Shown one piece after another: positions 45,806-56,700 of a stretch of 64,000 nucleotides of DNA (position 1 is its first letter; every line of letters begins with the position of its first letter). The DNA is from Kitasatospora cheerisanensis KCTC 2395 (GTDB taxonomy: Bacteria > Actinomycetota > Actinomycetes > Streptomycetales > Streptomycetaceae). The DNA lies in contig NZ_KK853997.1 of NCBI RefSeq assembly GCF_000696185.1, positions 3,117,723-3,181,722 of the forward strand, written 5' to 3'. Below the pieces are notes generated by a model. The model was given only the letters and a program-made list of their open reading frames with translations. It was not told the origin of the DNA and did no database searches. A program made the position numbers and the translations under genes.

Positions 45806-47663
45806 TCAATTCGAGTTGCCGGTGTGGCTGCTGATCCAGGCCGACGCCGAGTCGAACCAGCCCACCACGTTGTCCCAGTAGTGCGGCAGCGGCGTGAACT
45901 TCCACAGCGCCAGGCAGCCGAGCGCCAGCACCACCAGCACCAGCAGGCAGCCCTTCGCGCAGCCCAGGCCCGGGATCCACATCCGGTTGCGGCTGCGGCC
46001 GCGCGGCTCGCGCGCCCGCTCGCGGGCCGGCTCCGGCTCCCGGTACGGCGGCTCCTGGCGGCGCGGCGGGGCCGGCTCGGCCCGGCGCTGCGGCGCCCCG
46101 TGGCCCTGCGGCCGGCCGTCGTGGCCGGGCGGCGGGCCGGGCTGCTGCTGCGGGTGCGGCTGCTGCGCCTGGTACGGCGGCGGCGCGACCGGCGGGCGGC
46201 CGCCGCGGCCCTGCGGGTACTGGCCGCCGCCCTGCTGGCCGCCCTGCTGCGGGTGCCGGCCGGGCTGCGGCTGGTACGGGCCCTGCGGCTGGGCGTACCG
46301 GCCGCCGCCGGGCTGCTGCTGCGGGTGCGGCTGCTGCGCCTGGTACGGCGGCGGGGCGACCGGCGGGCGGCCGCCGGGCGGCGGGTACTGGCCGGCCTGG
46401 TACGGGCGGGGCGCGACCTGCGGGTCGGCCAGGTCCTCCGGCTCGAACCAGCCGATCCGGGTCTGCTCGTTGCGGTCCCGGGCGGCCTGCATCTGGGTCT
46501 GCCAGGGGTGCGGGCCGTCCGGCTGCGCGGGGGCTCCGCGGCGGGCATCGAGGGCATCACCCGGGTCCGGTCGGCGGGCGGCGCCGGCGGCTGGGGGCTC
46601 ATCAGCTGGGTGCGGTCCTCGGCGCCCGGGACGGCCTGACGGTGCGTCATGACCTGGGTGGCGGCGGCCGGATCGTAGCCGGCGCCGCCGAGGGTGGCGT
46701 CGTGGCCGGCGGGCGCTGCGGGGCGAGCGCCGGGTCGGGCACCAGCAGCGAGCCGACCGACAGGGCGGCGTCCACGGCGGCCGGGGAGGAGTGCACGCCG
46801 ACGCCGGCCGCGACCACCCGCAGCGCCTCGGCCAGCGAGACGGCGGTGGGCCGCTCGGCCGGGTCCTTGCGCAGGCAGCGCTCGACGACCGTCCACAGCG
46901 GCTCGGGCATGGTGCGGGGGCGCTGCGGCTCCTGCGCCAGGTGCGCCTGCAGGATCGCCATCGGGTTGTCGCCCTGGAACGGCGGGCGGCCGGTGACCAG
47001 TTCGTACAGCATGATGCCGGCACCGTAGACGTCGACCGCGGCGGTCTGCGGGCGGCCGTCGGCGGACTCCGGGGCGACGTAGGCGGGGGTGCCGACGAAC
47101 TCGTGGGTGCGGGTGATGCCCGGGGAGTCGGCGAGCCGGGCGATGCCGAAGTCGGTGAGCATCGGGTGCATCCGCTCGCCGCCGTCCACGGCCAGGGTGG
47201 CCAGCAGCACGTTGGCGGGCTTCAGGTCGCGGTGCACGACGCCGTCGGCGTGGCTGGCGGCCAGCGCGTCGGCGATCTGCGCCATCAGCAGCGAGCCGGC
47301 GATCGGCGACAGCGGGCCGGACTCGCGCAGGTAGCGGTACAGGTCGGGGCCGTCGATCAGGTCCATCACCAGGGCGAGCAGCTCGCCCTCGACGACCAGG
47401 TCGCGGGTGCGCACGATGTTGGGGTGGGTGAGGCGCAGCAGGACGGAGCGCTCGCGGAGGAAGCGCATCACCACGTCCGGGTCGGCGGCGAGCTCCTCGC
47501 GCAGGACCTTCACCGCGACCGCCTGGCCGGGCTGCAGGCCCGGCACGGCGGCGTCCTCGCGCACCCGGCCGCGCCAGACCGTGCCGGTCGCTCCGCGTCC
47601 GAGGCTCTCCTCGAGCAAGTACTTGCTGCCGACAGGCCGCACCTGTGCACTCCGTTCGGTCAC
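45806..47663 (-). CDS. Eukaryotic-type Ser/Thr protein kinase (PkaA-like; two frameshifts in this sequence)
   Basis: Start GTG 47663. Kinase domain to about residue 290: [61 protein letters not shown]. The frame breaks at 46720-46723 and again at 46529-46533; adding one base each gives a 619-residue protein. The middle is Pro/Gln-rich with YDPAAATQVMTHR, DRTQLMSP and two near-identical blocks (GGRPPVAPPPYQAQQPHPQQQPG). A membrane helix (GCLLVLVVLALGCLALWKF) sits near the end, followed by a short tail. The TQxM and TRVM sites are candidate autophosphorylation targets. Total length with both bases is exactly 620 codons. Confidence 0.78.
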
Positions 47664-47984
47664 CCGGCGCCCGCTGCCGGGGCCGCGTTCCGGCACTCCC
47701 CCGTTCCCGTGAACGGCGCCGGGGCCTTGGGGGAACCGCCCGCGCGCGGGGGCTCCCGGTTTTCGGCAACTCTAACGGTGCCCGCGCGGGTTTCCGAGGT
47801 GTTGCCCGGGCCGGGCGCGCACTGTCGGCCACCTGGGGTGTCGGTGCGTCCTTGACCTGACTCGGCGTCGGATTCACCATGTCGATGATCGCAAGATCGT
47901 CAAATCCGGTACCGTGCGCGGACTGTCCGTCCCGAGTGGCAGGATGGCAGGCACCACACGTGTGCAGAAGGGACCCCGGGCGTG

Positions 47985-50682
47985 ATGCAGATCCGGCTCA
48001 CCGTCCTTCGACCGCGCAGCGGCCCGAGCAGCCCCGGGAGCTCTGCCGACGTCCTGGTCACAGCCCCGGCCGGCACCACCCTCGGCGCCGTCGCCACCGC
48101 CCTGGCCGGCGCGGTCGGCGTCCGCGGCCCGCGCTCCGCCACCCACGTCCACCTGTACGCCGGTGACGAGCGGCTGGACGAGCAGGCCCCGCTCGGCCGT
48201 CCCCCGCTGATCGACGGCGCCGTCCTCGCCCTCGGCGAACCCGACCCGGACACCGAGGACACCGCCGGCCGCCCCGCCGCCGAACTCCGCGTCGTCGGCG
48301 GCCCCGACGCCGGCGGCGTGCACCGCCTGCACGGCGAGCGGATCCGGATCGGCCGCTCCACCGAGGCCGACGTGCCGCTCGACGACCCCGACGTGTCCCG
48401 GCTCCACCTCGCCCTGCACCTGACCGCCGACGGCCACGCCACCGTCCAGGACCTCGGCTCCACCAACGGCACCCTGCTGGACGAGCGCTACCTGCGCGAG
48501 GAGAGCGCGGAACTCGCCCCCGGCGCGCTGCTGCGGATCGGCGAATCCACCCTCCAACTCGCCCGCCCCGCCGACATAGCGGCCCGCACCACCACCCCCG
48601 ACGGCGAGGGCCGGCTCCGGCTCGCCCCCCGCCCCACCGCCCGCACCGCCCCGGCCGCCCGGCCGGCCCGCTCCCGCCGCCGAACCCCCGCCGCCGCCAC
48701 CGGCGGCGGCCGCGGCCGCTGGCTGCGCCGCACCCGCCCCGAGCCGCCCGCCGTCGACACCGACCGGCAGCACGCCACCGCCCGCCTGCGGCAGGCCGCC
48801 AACCAGCGCGAACGCTGGCCCGACCCGGCCACCCTGCTGCTCGCCGCCCTCGGCACCGGCCCCCGGCTCTGGGAGCGCGGCCCCGACCACCCCGACGCGC
48901 TCACCCTGCGCCTCGGCACCGCGGACCTCCCCGGCGGCCCCGGCACCGTCCCCGGCACCCTGCTGCCCGCCGTCCCCGCCACCGTCGACCTGCAGACCGC
49001 CGGCAGCCTCGGCCTGGCCGGCCCGCGCCACCGCCTCACCGGCCTGGCCCGCGCCGCGCTCGCCCAACTCGCCGCCCTGCACCCGCCCAGCGGCCTCGCC
49101 CTGGTCGTCGTCGCCCCCGAGCAGCACGCCGAGGACTGGGCCTGGGCCCAGTGGCTGCCCCACCTGCGGCCCGCCCACGGCCAGGCCTGCCGGCTGCTGT
49201 ACGGCCTCGGCCCCGAGCAGGCCGAGGCCCGGCTCACCGAACTCGCCTCCGCCACCGTCTCCGCGCCCGCCACCGTCGTCCTGGTCGACGGCGACCCCGG
49301 CACCGAGGCCGGCCGGCGCGCCCTCGGCCTGCTGCTCCGGCAGGGCCCCGCGGCCGGCGTGTTCGCCCTCTGCCTCGCCGAAGACGCCGACGAACTCCCC
49401 ACCGGGCTCGGCGCGTTCGGCCTGATCACCGGCGAAGTCGCCACCCGGCTCACCCTCGACCGGCCGGTCGGCGGCACCCGCGAACGCCTCGCCGACATCG
49501 CCCTCGACGCGGTCTCCCCCGCCTGGGCCGAACGCCTCGCCCGCACCCTCGCCCCGCTGAGCGAGGCCGCCGACGCCGAAGCCGCCCGCGGGCCGCTCCC
49601 CGACGCGCTGCGCCTGCTCGACCTGCTGCGCTCCGAGTCGCTCTCCCCCGCCCGGCTCGCCGAGAGCTGGAGCGCGCTGCCCGCCGGCGCGGGCGGCGCC
49701 GCCGCCCTGCTCGGCACCGCGCGCGGCGCGGCCGGCGAGGAGACCTGCGCCCTCGACCTCGCCGAGGACGGCGACCACCTGCTGATCGGCGGCGGCCCCG
49801 GCTCCGGCAAGTCCGAACTGCTGCGCAGCCTGGCCGCCTCGCTGGCCGTCTCCGAGAGCCCCGAACGGCTCGCCCTGCTGATGGTCGACGGCGACCGCGC
49901 CGGGGACGGCGGCCTGGCCGGCTGCACCGACCTCCCGCACGTCACCGACCACGTCAACGCCGCCGAGGACCCGCGCGGCGCGCTACTCGCCGCCGAACGC
50001 CTGCTCGACGAACTCGCCCACCGCGAAGCCCTGTTCGACGGTCTCGGCTTCACCGAGTGGCACACCCGGCGGATCTTCGACAAGGCCCCCGCGCTGATCG
50101 GCGGCCCCGCCGAGAACGCCGGCCGGGTCCGCGTCGTCGAACCCCGCCGCGCCCCCGACGCCCCGGCCGCCGGCGCCGCCCCCGCCCGCCTGATCGTCGT
50201 CGTCGACGACTACGACGCGCTGCTCGGCCCCGCCTCCCCGGCGGCCGCCCGCTGGCCGCGCGCTGGCCGCCGCCGCCACCCGCGGCGGCCGCCTCGGCGT
50301 CCACGTCATCGCCACCACCGGCGATCCCGAGGCCACCGCCGGCACCGAACTCGACGAGGCCGCGCAGCTCCGGATCGCCCTGCGCACCGACCGGGCCGGC
50401 GACTCCGACCTGCTCATCGACCTGCCCGACGCCGCCGCCCTCCCCGGCACCACCCCCGGCCGCGGCTACCTCCGCCGCCCCGACGGCGCGGTCACCGCCT
50501 TCCAGGGCGCCCGGGTCAGCGGCCGCATCCCCCGCACCGCGACGCTCCGGCCCACCGTCGTCGCCCAGCGCCTGGAGGACCACGGCGCCGCGCCGTCCGC
50601 CCGGCCCGTCCGCGAACTCGGCAACGGCCCCACCGACCTCGCCCTGCTCGCCTCCGCACTGCGCCGCGCCACCGAGAGCTGA
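47985..50682 (+). CDS. FHA-domain FtsK/SpoIIIE-type ATPase (EccC-like; frameshifts near 3' end)
   Basis: ATG 47985. Residues 1-80 resemble a ubiquitin-like YukD/EccD N-domain. A FHA domain (about 95-175) has IRIGRSTEADVPLDDPDVSRLH and QDLGSTNGTLLDE. The FtsK-type ATPase has Walker A LLIGGGPGSGKSELLRSLA and a Walker-B-like RLIVVVDDYDALLG. After that the frame breaks at 50228-50260. Adding one C in a run (50228-50231 or 50236-50239) and a second base near 50257 restores RALAAAATRGGRLGVHVIATTGDPE and a normal C-terminus, stop 50682, 900 codons. The neighbouring kinases could supply the phospho-peptide for the FHA domain. Confidence 0.75.
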
Positions 50683-50707
50683 GCCCTTCCCGCCCGGGCG
50701 CCGCCGC

Positions 50708-51235
50708 TCAGCCGGCGGCGTCCGGGAGCTGCGGCGGGCACTGGCCGCCCGGGGTGGTCAGCAGCTCGAAGTGCCACATCTCGTTGGCGTACACCTGGCA
50801 CAGCCCGTACCGCGCCCCCTTCCGGTTCAGCCAGTCGTCGGCGTTCGTCGGGCCGATGTCCACCGCCTTGCCCGAGACGTGCGCGGACTTCTCCGGTGTG
50901 TTCACGTACCGCCGCGCCGACTCCAGGCTGCCGTACCGGGCCACCGCCGCGTCCAGCAGCCGCTGCTGGTAACTCCGGCTCCGCCAGCCGGACGTGACGC
51001 GCAGTTCGACGCCCTGGGCCTGCGCGTCCGCGGCGGCGCTCCGCAGCGCGGCCAGCAGCGCCGGATCGAGGTTCCGCACCGCCGGCGAGTCCCCGTCCAT
51101 CGGACTCACCGACACCCCCGCCGCCAGCTCCCCGTCCCCCGCCCGCGCCCGCGGCCCGTCCACGGCGAACGCCGCCACCGCCCCCAGCACCGCCACCGCC
51201 GCCACCCCGACAACCCCGCGCCGCACGACCTTCAC
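50708..51235 (-). CDS. D-Ala-D-Ala carboxypeptidase / M15B (VanY-type) peptidase
   Basis: 175 residues from GTG 51235, with GGAGGCGGAGACG upstream. An N-terminal helix (GVVGVAAVAVLGAVAAFAVDG) acts as signal or anchor. The peptidase core follows: LRVTSGWRSRSYQQRLLDAAV, then the zinc motif SAHVSGKAVDIG (SxHxxGxAxD) and EMWHFELL. These are the metal ligands and catalytic residues of VanY/VanX-type enzymes that trim peptidoglycan stems. A Cys pair near the end (YGLCQVYANEMWH, GGQCPPQLP) may be a disulfide. Confidence 0.9.
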   Translation of the reverse strand: MKVVRRGVVGVAAVAVLGAVAAFAVDGPRARAGDGELAAGVSVSPMDGDSPAVRNLDPALLAALRSAAADAQAQGVELRVTSGWRSRSYQQRLLDAAVARYGSLESARRYVNTPEKSAHVSGKAVDIGPTNADDWLNRKGARYGLCQVYANEMWHFELLTTPGGQCPPQLPDAAG

Positions 51236-51377
51236 CGTCTCCGCCTCCCGCTCCGCTCCCTGCCACGCCCCATTCCAGGCGCCCCCGTGTTGCGAGCCCG
51301 TCTGCATTTCCCGATACGTTTTCGAGATGCGGGATCGGGTCCAATGGAGGTTCCGGTGTCGAGGAGTGGAGCTGCGC

Positions 51378-52040
51378 GTGCGGGTGCTGGTGGTCGAGGA
51401 CGAGGTGTACCTCGCCGAGGCGGTGCAGGCGGGGTTGCGGTTGGCGGCGATCGCGTGCGACGTCGCGGGGGACGGCGAGTCGGCGTGGGAGCGGTTGGGG
51501 GTGCACCGGTACGACGTGGTGGTGCTGGACCGGGACCTGCCGGACGTCCCGGGGGACGAGGTGTGCCGGCGGATCGTCGCGGCGGGCCTGGGGTGCCGGG
51601 TGCTGATGCTGACGGCGGCGGCGCGGCTGGACCAGAAGGTGGCGGGGTTCGAGCTGGGTGCGGACGACTACCTGACGAAGCCGTTCGACCTGGCCGAACT
51701 GGTGGTGCGGCTGCGGTCGTTGGCGCGCAGGCCGGAGCAGTCCGCGCCGCCGGTGCTGGAGTTCGCGGGGCTGCGGGTGGATCCGTTCCGGCGCGAGGTG
51801 TTCCGGGACGGGCGCTACGTGGCGCTGCCGCGCAAGCAGTTCGCGGTGCTGGAGGTGCTGATGGCGGCGCGCGGCGGTGTGGTGAGCGCGGAGGAGCTGC
51901 TGGAGCGGGCCTGGGACGAGCACGCGGATCCGTTCACCAACGCGGTGCGGATCACCATCTCGGGTCTGCGCAAGCGGCTCGGCGAGCCGTGGGTGATCCA
52001 CACGGTGCCGGGCGTCGGCTACCGCCTGGACGCGTCGTGA
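51378..52040 (+). CDS. OmpR/PhoB-family response regulator
   Basis: 220 residues. GTG 51378 is chosen because GGAG lies 6 nt upstream; GTG 51366 in frame is the alternative. Receiver domain: VRVLVVEDEVYLAEAV, phospho-acceptor Asp51 in VVVLDRDLPDVPGDEV, LMLTAAARLDQKV, Lys in DDYLTKPFDLAELVVRL. The C-terminal winged HTH has EFAGLRVDPFRREVFRDGRYVALPRKQFAVLEVL, ending IHTVPGVGYRLDAS. Its stop overlaps the start of the kinase gene (GTGA), so the pair is translationally coupled. Confidence 0.95.
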   Translation: MRVLVVEDEVYLAEAVQAGLRLAAIACDVAGDGESAWERLGVHRYDVVVLDRDLPDVPGDEVCRRIVAAGLGCRVLMLTAAARLDQKVAGFELGADDYLTKPFDLAELVVRLRSLARRPEQSAPPVLEFAGLRVDPFRREVFRDGRYVALPRKQFAVLEVLMAARGGVVSAEELLERAWDEHADPFTNAVRITISGLRKRLGEPWVIHTVPGVGYRLDAS

Positions 52041-53173
52041 GCCGCCCGCGCCGTCTGACGGCCCGGATGCGGCTGACGCTGAGCTACACGCTGTTCACCG
52101 TCACCACCGGGGTGCTGTGCCTGGCGGTGGTGTACGTCGGGATGAAGTACGTCCCCAACTATCCGCTGACGTCGGCGAATCCGCGCTACCGGTCGGACGC
52201 GCCCTCGCGGCAGGAGATCCTGGAGTCGCTGCTCGCCGCGTCGGGGTACGCGCTGGCGCTGCTGACGGTGGTGGGGATGGCGGGCGGCTGGCTGGTGGCG
52301 GGGCGGGTGCTGCGGCCCTTGCAGGAGGTGACGGCGGCGGCCCGGCGGGCGTCGGGCGGGGACCTGGGGCACCGGATCGCGCTGGCGGGTCCGCGGGACG
52401 AGTTCACCGAGCTGGCGGACGCGTTCGACGAGATGCTGGCCCGGCTGGAGCGTTCGTTTGACGCGCAGCAGCGTTTCGCGGCGAACGCCTCGCACGAGTT
52501 GCGCACGCCGCTGGCGATCAACCGGACGATGCTGCAGGTCGCGGCGGCCGATCCGGCGGGGCAGGACTGGCCGCGGCTGGTGGGCCGGCTGCTGGACACC
52601 AATCAGCGCGGCATCGAGGTCACCGAGGCGCTGCTGCAGCTCGCCGAACTCTCGCACCGCTCCCCGGAGTCGGCGCCGCTGGAGCTGTCGGCGACGGTCC
52701 GCGAGGCGCTGGCGGCGGTGTCCGCCGAGGCCGCCGAGCGGGGCGTGCCGATCACCCGGGAGCTCGCGGCCGCGCCGGCCGTCGGCAACGAGGTGCTGCT
52801 GCGGCAGGCGGCGGTGAACCTGCTGCAGAACGCCGTCCGCCACAACCTGCCGTCCGGCGGCCGGGTCGAGCTGGCCACCGGCCCGGATCCGGAGCGCCCC
52901 GGCCGGGTGCGGCTGACGGTGCGCAACTCCGGCCCGTTGCTGGAGGATTCGCTGATCGGCACGCTGACCGAGCCGTTCCTGCGCGGAGGCGGCCGGACCG
53001 CGCAGCGCGACCCGGCGCGGCGCGGGCACGGCCTGGGGCTGGCGATCGTCGCCGCCGTGGCGCAGGCGCACGGCGGCGAGCTGCGGCTGGCCGGCAATCC
53101 GGGCGGCGGGCTGGAGGCGGTGCTCAGTCTGCCCGGTACGGCCGGTAGCGGGGCTGCGGGTGCGGCCAGGTGA
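52037..53173 (+). CDS. Sensor histidine kinase
   Basis: 378 residues from GTG 52037. TM1 (about 13-35), a short outer loop (36-65), TM2 (70-90), then HAMP. HisKA has the phospho-acceptor His153 in NASHELRTPLAINR. HATPase has N box LLQNAVRHNLPSGG and G box GHGLGLAIVAAVAQAHGG. The sensing loop is only about 30 residues (NYPLTSANPRYRSDAPSRQ), so the signal is likely membrane- or intracellular-derived. The 3' end overlaps the next, convergent gene by 50 bp. Confidence 0.95.
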   Translation: MSRPRRLTARMRLTLSYTLFTVTTGVLCLAVVYVGMKYVPNYPLTSANPRYRSDAPSRQEILESLLAASGYALALLTVVGMAGGWLVAGRVLRPLQEVTAAARRASGGDLGHRIALAGPRDEFTELADAFDEMLARLERSFDAQQRFAANASHELRTPLAINRTMLQVAAADPAGQDWPRLVGRLLDTNQRGIEVTEALLQLAELSHRSPESAPLELSATVREALAAVSAEAAERGVPITRELAAAPAVGNEVLLRQAAVNLLQNAVRHNLPSGGRVELATGPDPERPGRVRLTVRNSGPLLEDSLIGTLTEPFLRGGGRTAQRDPARRGHGLGLAIVAAVAQAHGGELRLAGNPGGGLEAVLSLPGTAGSGAAGAAR

Positions 53174-53666
53174 TGTCGAGGAAGAGCGGGTAGTCCCGGC
53201 GTTCCAGGCAGCGCAGCAGGAACTCGGGGAAGCTGCCGCGGGTGGCGTACCACTGGCCGGTGTCGCTGAACACGGCGATCGGCCAGCGGTCCGGATCGGG
53301 GCCCTGGGCGAGGAAGAACCAGGCGCCGCCGTACTTGTCGGCGCCCCAGCCGATCAGGCCGCCGGGCTCGGGGTGGTACGGGAACGGATCGAAGTCGGGG
53401 TTCCGCTCCTGGCCCGGCCGCCACCCGTACCACGGGCCCCACAGGGCGCGGGCTTCCTCCGGCGTTCCGTCGACCGGTCCGAAGACGGTCAGGAAGCCGT
53501 CCAGGGTGCCGGGGCCCCAGCGGTCCACGAAGGTCCGGTAGCCGCTCGGCAGCCGGACCCCGAGGTAGCTCTCGGCGGCGTCCCAACTCCCTTGCGGGGA
53601 CTGCCGGTCGGGTGGTCCGAGCAGGGCGGACAGTCGGTCGAGCTCAGCCTCCGTCATGCCCGTCAT
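53124..53666 (-). CDS. SMI1/KNR4-family protein
   Basis: 180 residues from ATG 53666; 53657 is also possible. The SMI1/KNR4 fold is suggested by SYLGVRLPSGYRTFVDRWGPGTLDGFLTVFGP, then GLIGWGADKYGGAWFFLAQG and WPIAVFSDTGQWYATRGSFPEFLLRCL. The family includes immunity proteins of contact-dependent toxin systems, but no toxin gene is nearby, so this one is an orphan. Its 3' end overlaps the histidine kinase gene by 50 bp. Confidence 0.85.
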   Translation of the reverse strand: MTGMTEAELDRLSALLGPPDRQSPQGSWDAAESYLGVRLPSGYRTFVDRWGPGTLDGFLTVFGPVDGTPEEARALWGPWYGWRPGQERNPDFDPFPYHPEPGGLIGWGADKYGGAWFFLAQGPDPDRWPIAVFSDTGQWYATRGSFPEFLLRCLERRDYPLFLDITWPHPQPRYRPYRAD

Positions 53667-53680
53667 TGTGCCGGAACGCC

Positions 53681-53717
53681 CGAAGGGGCCCCGGGCGGGT
53701 TGCCCGGGGCCCCTTCG
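53681..53717. terminator. 16-bp hairpin terminator downstream of gdh
   Basis: CGAAGGGGCCCCGGGC (53681-53696) is perfectly complementary to 53702-53717, with a 5-nt loop. It lies between the GDH stop and the start of the SMI1-like gene, so it ends the GDH transcript. Confidence 0.85.
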
Positions 53718-53725
53718 GGGCGGTG

Positions 53726-56700
53726 TCAGCGACCGGTGCGCAGCAGCGTGCGGATGACCCGCATGGCGACCGAGAGGCTGGACAGCTCGTAGTTGTCCGA
53801 ACCCCTTATGTCGTCGAGCGTGGTGCGGGCCCGGCCGAGCAGGTTGGCGTTGAGCTCCGCCCAGGCGCCGTAGCGCTCCTCGGGGCTGGATCCGGCGGGG
53901 CCTGCGGTGAGCACGTCGGCGGTGAGGGCGGCGTGCGCGGCGAACAGGTCCTCGCGGATCGCGGCGCGGGCCATCGAGGACCACCGGTCGGTGCGCGGCA
54001 GTTCGATGATCCGGTCGAGCAGGTGGCTGATCTGCAGGCGGTCGCCGAGGTCGTAGTACAGCTCGGCGACCTCCATCACGTCGGCGTCCGAGCGGTCCGC
54101 GACGCCGACGATGTCGAGGGTCGGGAACGCGGAGGACAGTCCGGCGATCCGGGTGGCCAGCTCGTCGGGGACGCCGGCCGAGGACAGCTCCTGGTGGACC
54201 GACTCGTACCAGGCGAGGTCCTCGCCGCGCAGCGGCTTGGGCAGCGAGTCCCAGACCTGGTTGACCCGGTCGTGGAAGAACTCGATGGTGCCGGCGATGT
54301 CGAGCGGCTGGCGGCGGTTGCCGAGCATCCAGCGGGTGGCGCGCTCGACCAAGCGGCGGGCGTGCAGCCGCATCTTGGTCTGGATGCGGGCCGCGACCCG
54401 GTTGTCCAGGCCCTCGACGCTGTCCCAGATCTGCTCCAGGCCGAACACCGCGCGGGCGGCGGCGTGGGTGCGGGCGATCTCCTCCATCGTCGCGCCGGTC
54501 TCCTCGCGGAGCCGGAACGCGAAGGTGCAGCCGCCGCGGTTGATCGTGTCGTTGACGATCAGGGTGGTGATGATCTCGCGGCGCAGCGGGTGGTTGTCGA
54601 TCTGCTCGGCGAACCGGGCCCGCAGCGCGCTCGGGAAGTAGGCGTGCAGGACGTCCCGGAAGTACGGGTCGTCGGGCAGGTCGGTGGCGAGCAGCTCGTC
54701 CGCGAGGGTGATCTTGGTGTAGGCGAGCAGCACGGACAGCTCGGGCTGGGACAGCCCGCGGCCGGCCTGCTGGCGCTCCCGGATCTGCTTCTCGGTGGGC
54801 AGGTACTCCAGCGCCCGGTCGAGCTGCCCGGCGGACTCCAGCCGGTTGATCATGCGGGCGTGCACGTTGACCATGCTGGCGGCCTGCGAGACGGCGTTGG
54901 CGAGCACCACGTTCTGCGCGTAGTTGTTGCGCAGCACGAGGTGGCCGACCTCGTCGGTCATCTCGGCGAGCAGCGTGTTGCGCTGCTTGACCGTCATGTC
55001 GCCGTCGGCGACGACCTGGTTGAGCAGGATCTTGATGTTCACCTCGTGGTCCGAGGTGTCGACGCCGGCCGAGTTGTCGATGGCGTCGGTGTTGATCCAG
55101 CCGCCGGCGCCCTGCGGGCCGCCGGTGGAGGCGAACTCGATGCGGCCGAGTTGGGTGCAGCCGAGGTTGCCGCCCTCGCCGATGACGCGGGCGCGGACGT
55201 CGCCGCCGTTGACCCGGATCGCGTCGTTGGCCTTGTCGCTGACCTCCGCGTTGGTCTCGGTGGAGGCCTTGACGTAGGTGCCGATGCCGCCGTTCCAGAA
55301 CAGGTCCACGGGGGCCTGCAGGATGGCCTTCATCAGCTCGGCGGGGGTGAGCTTCGCGGCGTCGATGCCGAGCCGCTCGCGGACCTGGGCGGACAGCGCG
55401 ATCGACTTGGCGGAGCGCGGGAAGACGCCGCCGCCGGCCGAGATCAGCGACTTGTCGTAGTCGTCCCAGGAGCTGCGCGGCAGGTCGAACAGGCGGCGGC
55501 GCTCGGCGTGCGAGGCGGCCGCGTCCGGGTTCGGGTCGAGGAAGATGTGCCGGTGGTCGAACGCGGCGACCAGGCGGATGTGCTCGGACAGCAGCATGCC
55601 GTTGCCGAACACGTCGCCGGACATGTCGCCGATGCCGATGACGGTGAAGTCCTCGGACTGGGTGTCGACGCCGAGCTCGCGGAAGTTGCGCTTGACGGAC
55701 TCCCAGGCGCCGCGGGCGGTGATGCCCATGCCCTTGTGGTCGTAGCCGGCCGAGCCGCCGGAGGCGAACGCGTCGCCCAGCCAGAAGCCGTACTGCTCGG
55801 CGACGCCGTTGGCGATGTCGGAGAACGTCGCGGTGCCCTTGTCGGCGGCGACCACCAGGTAGGTGTCGTCCTCGTCGTGGCGGACCACGTCGACGGGGTG
55901 CACGACCTCGCCGGCGACCAGGTTGTCGGTGATGTCGAGCAGCGCCGAGATGAAGGTCTTGTACGAGGCGATGCCCTCGGCCAGCCAGGCGTCGCGGTCC
56001 ACCGACGGGTCCGGCAGCTGCTTGGCGACGAAGCCGCCCTTGGCGCCGACCGGCACGATGACGGTGTTCTTGACCATCTGGGCCTTGACCAGGCCGAGGA
56101 TCTCGGTGCGGAAGTCCTCGCGCCGGTCGGACCAGCGCAGACCGCCGCGGGCGACCTTGCCGAAGCGCAGGTGGACGCCCTCGACCCGGGGCGAGTACAC
56201 CCAGATCTCGAAGGCGGGGCGCGGCGCGGGCAGGTCCGGGATGGCCTTCGGGTCGAACTTCATCGACACGTACGAGTGCCAGTCGCCCTCGGCGTCGTGC
56301 TGGAAGAAGTTGGTCCGCAGGGTGGCCTTGATGAGGTGCAGGAAGGAGCGCAGGATGCGGTCCTCGTCCAGCGACACGACCTCGTCGAGCGCGCCGGCCA
56401 GCTCCTCCAGGATGGCGTCGGTCAGTTCGTCGCCGCCGGAGCGGTGGCTCGGCGAGAGCCGGGCCTCGAACAGGTTGACCAGCAGCCGGGTGGTGTGGGT
56501 GTTGTTGCGGAGCGCGTCCTCCATGTAGTCCTGGGAGAACGTGGAGCCCGCCTGGCGGAGGTACTTGGCGTAGGCGCGCAGCACCACGGCCTGACGCCAG
56601 GTCAGCTTGGCGGTGAGGACCAGCTCGTTGAAGCCGTCGTTCTCGGCCTGGCCGCGCCAGGTCGCCGCGAAGGTGTCCTGGAAGCGCTCGCGGTCCTCGT

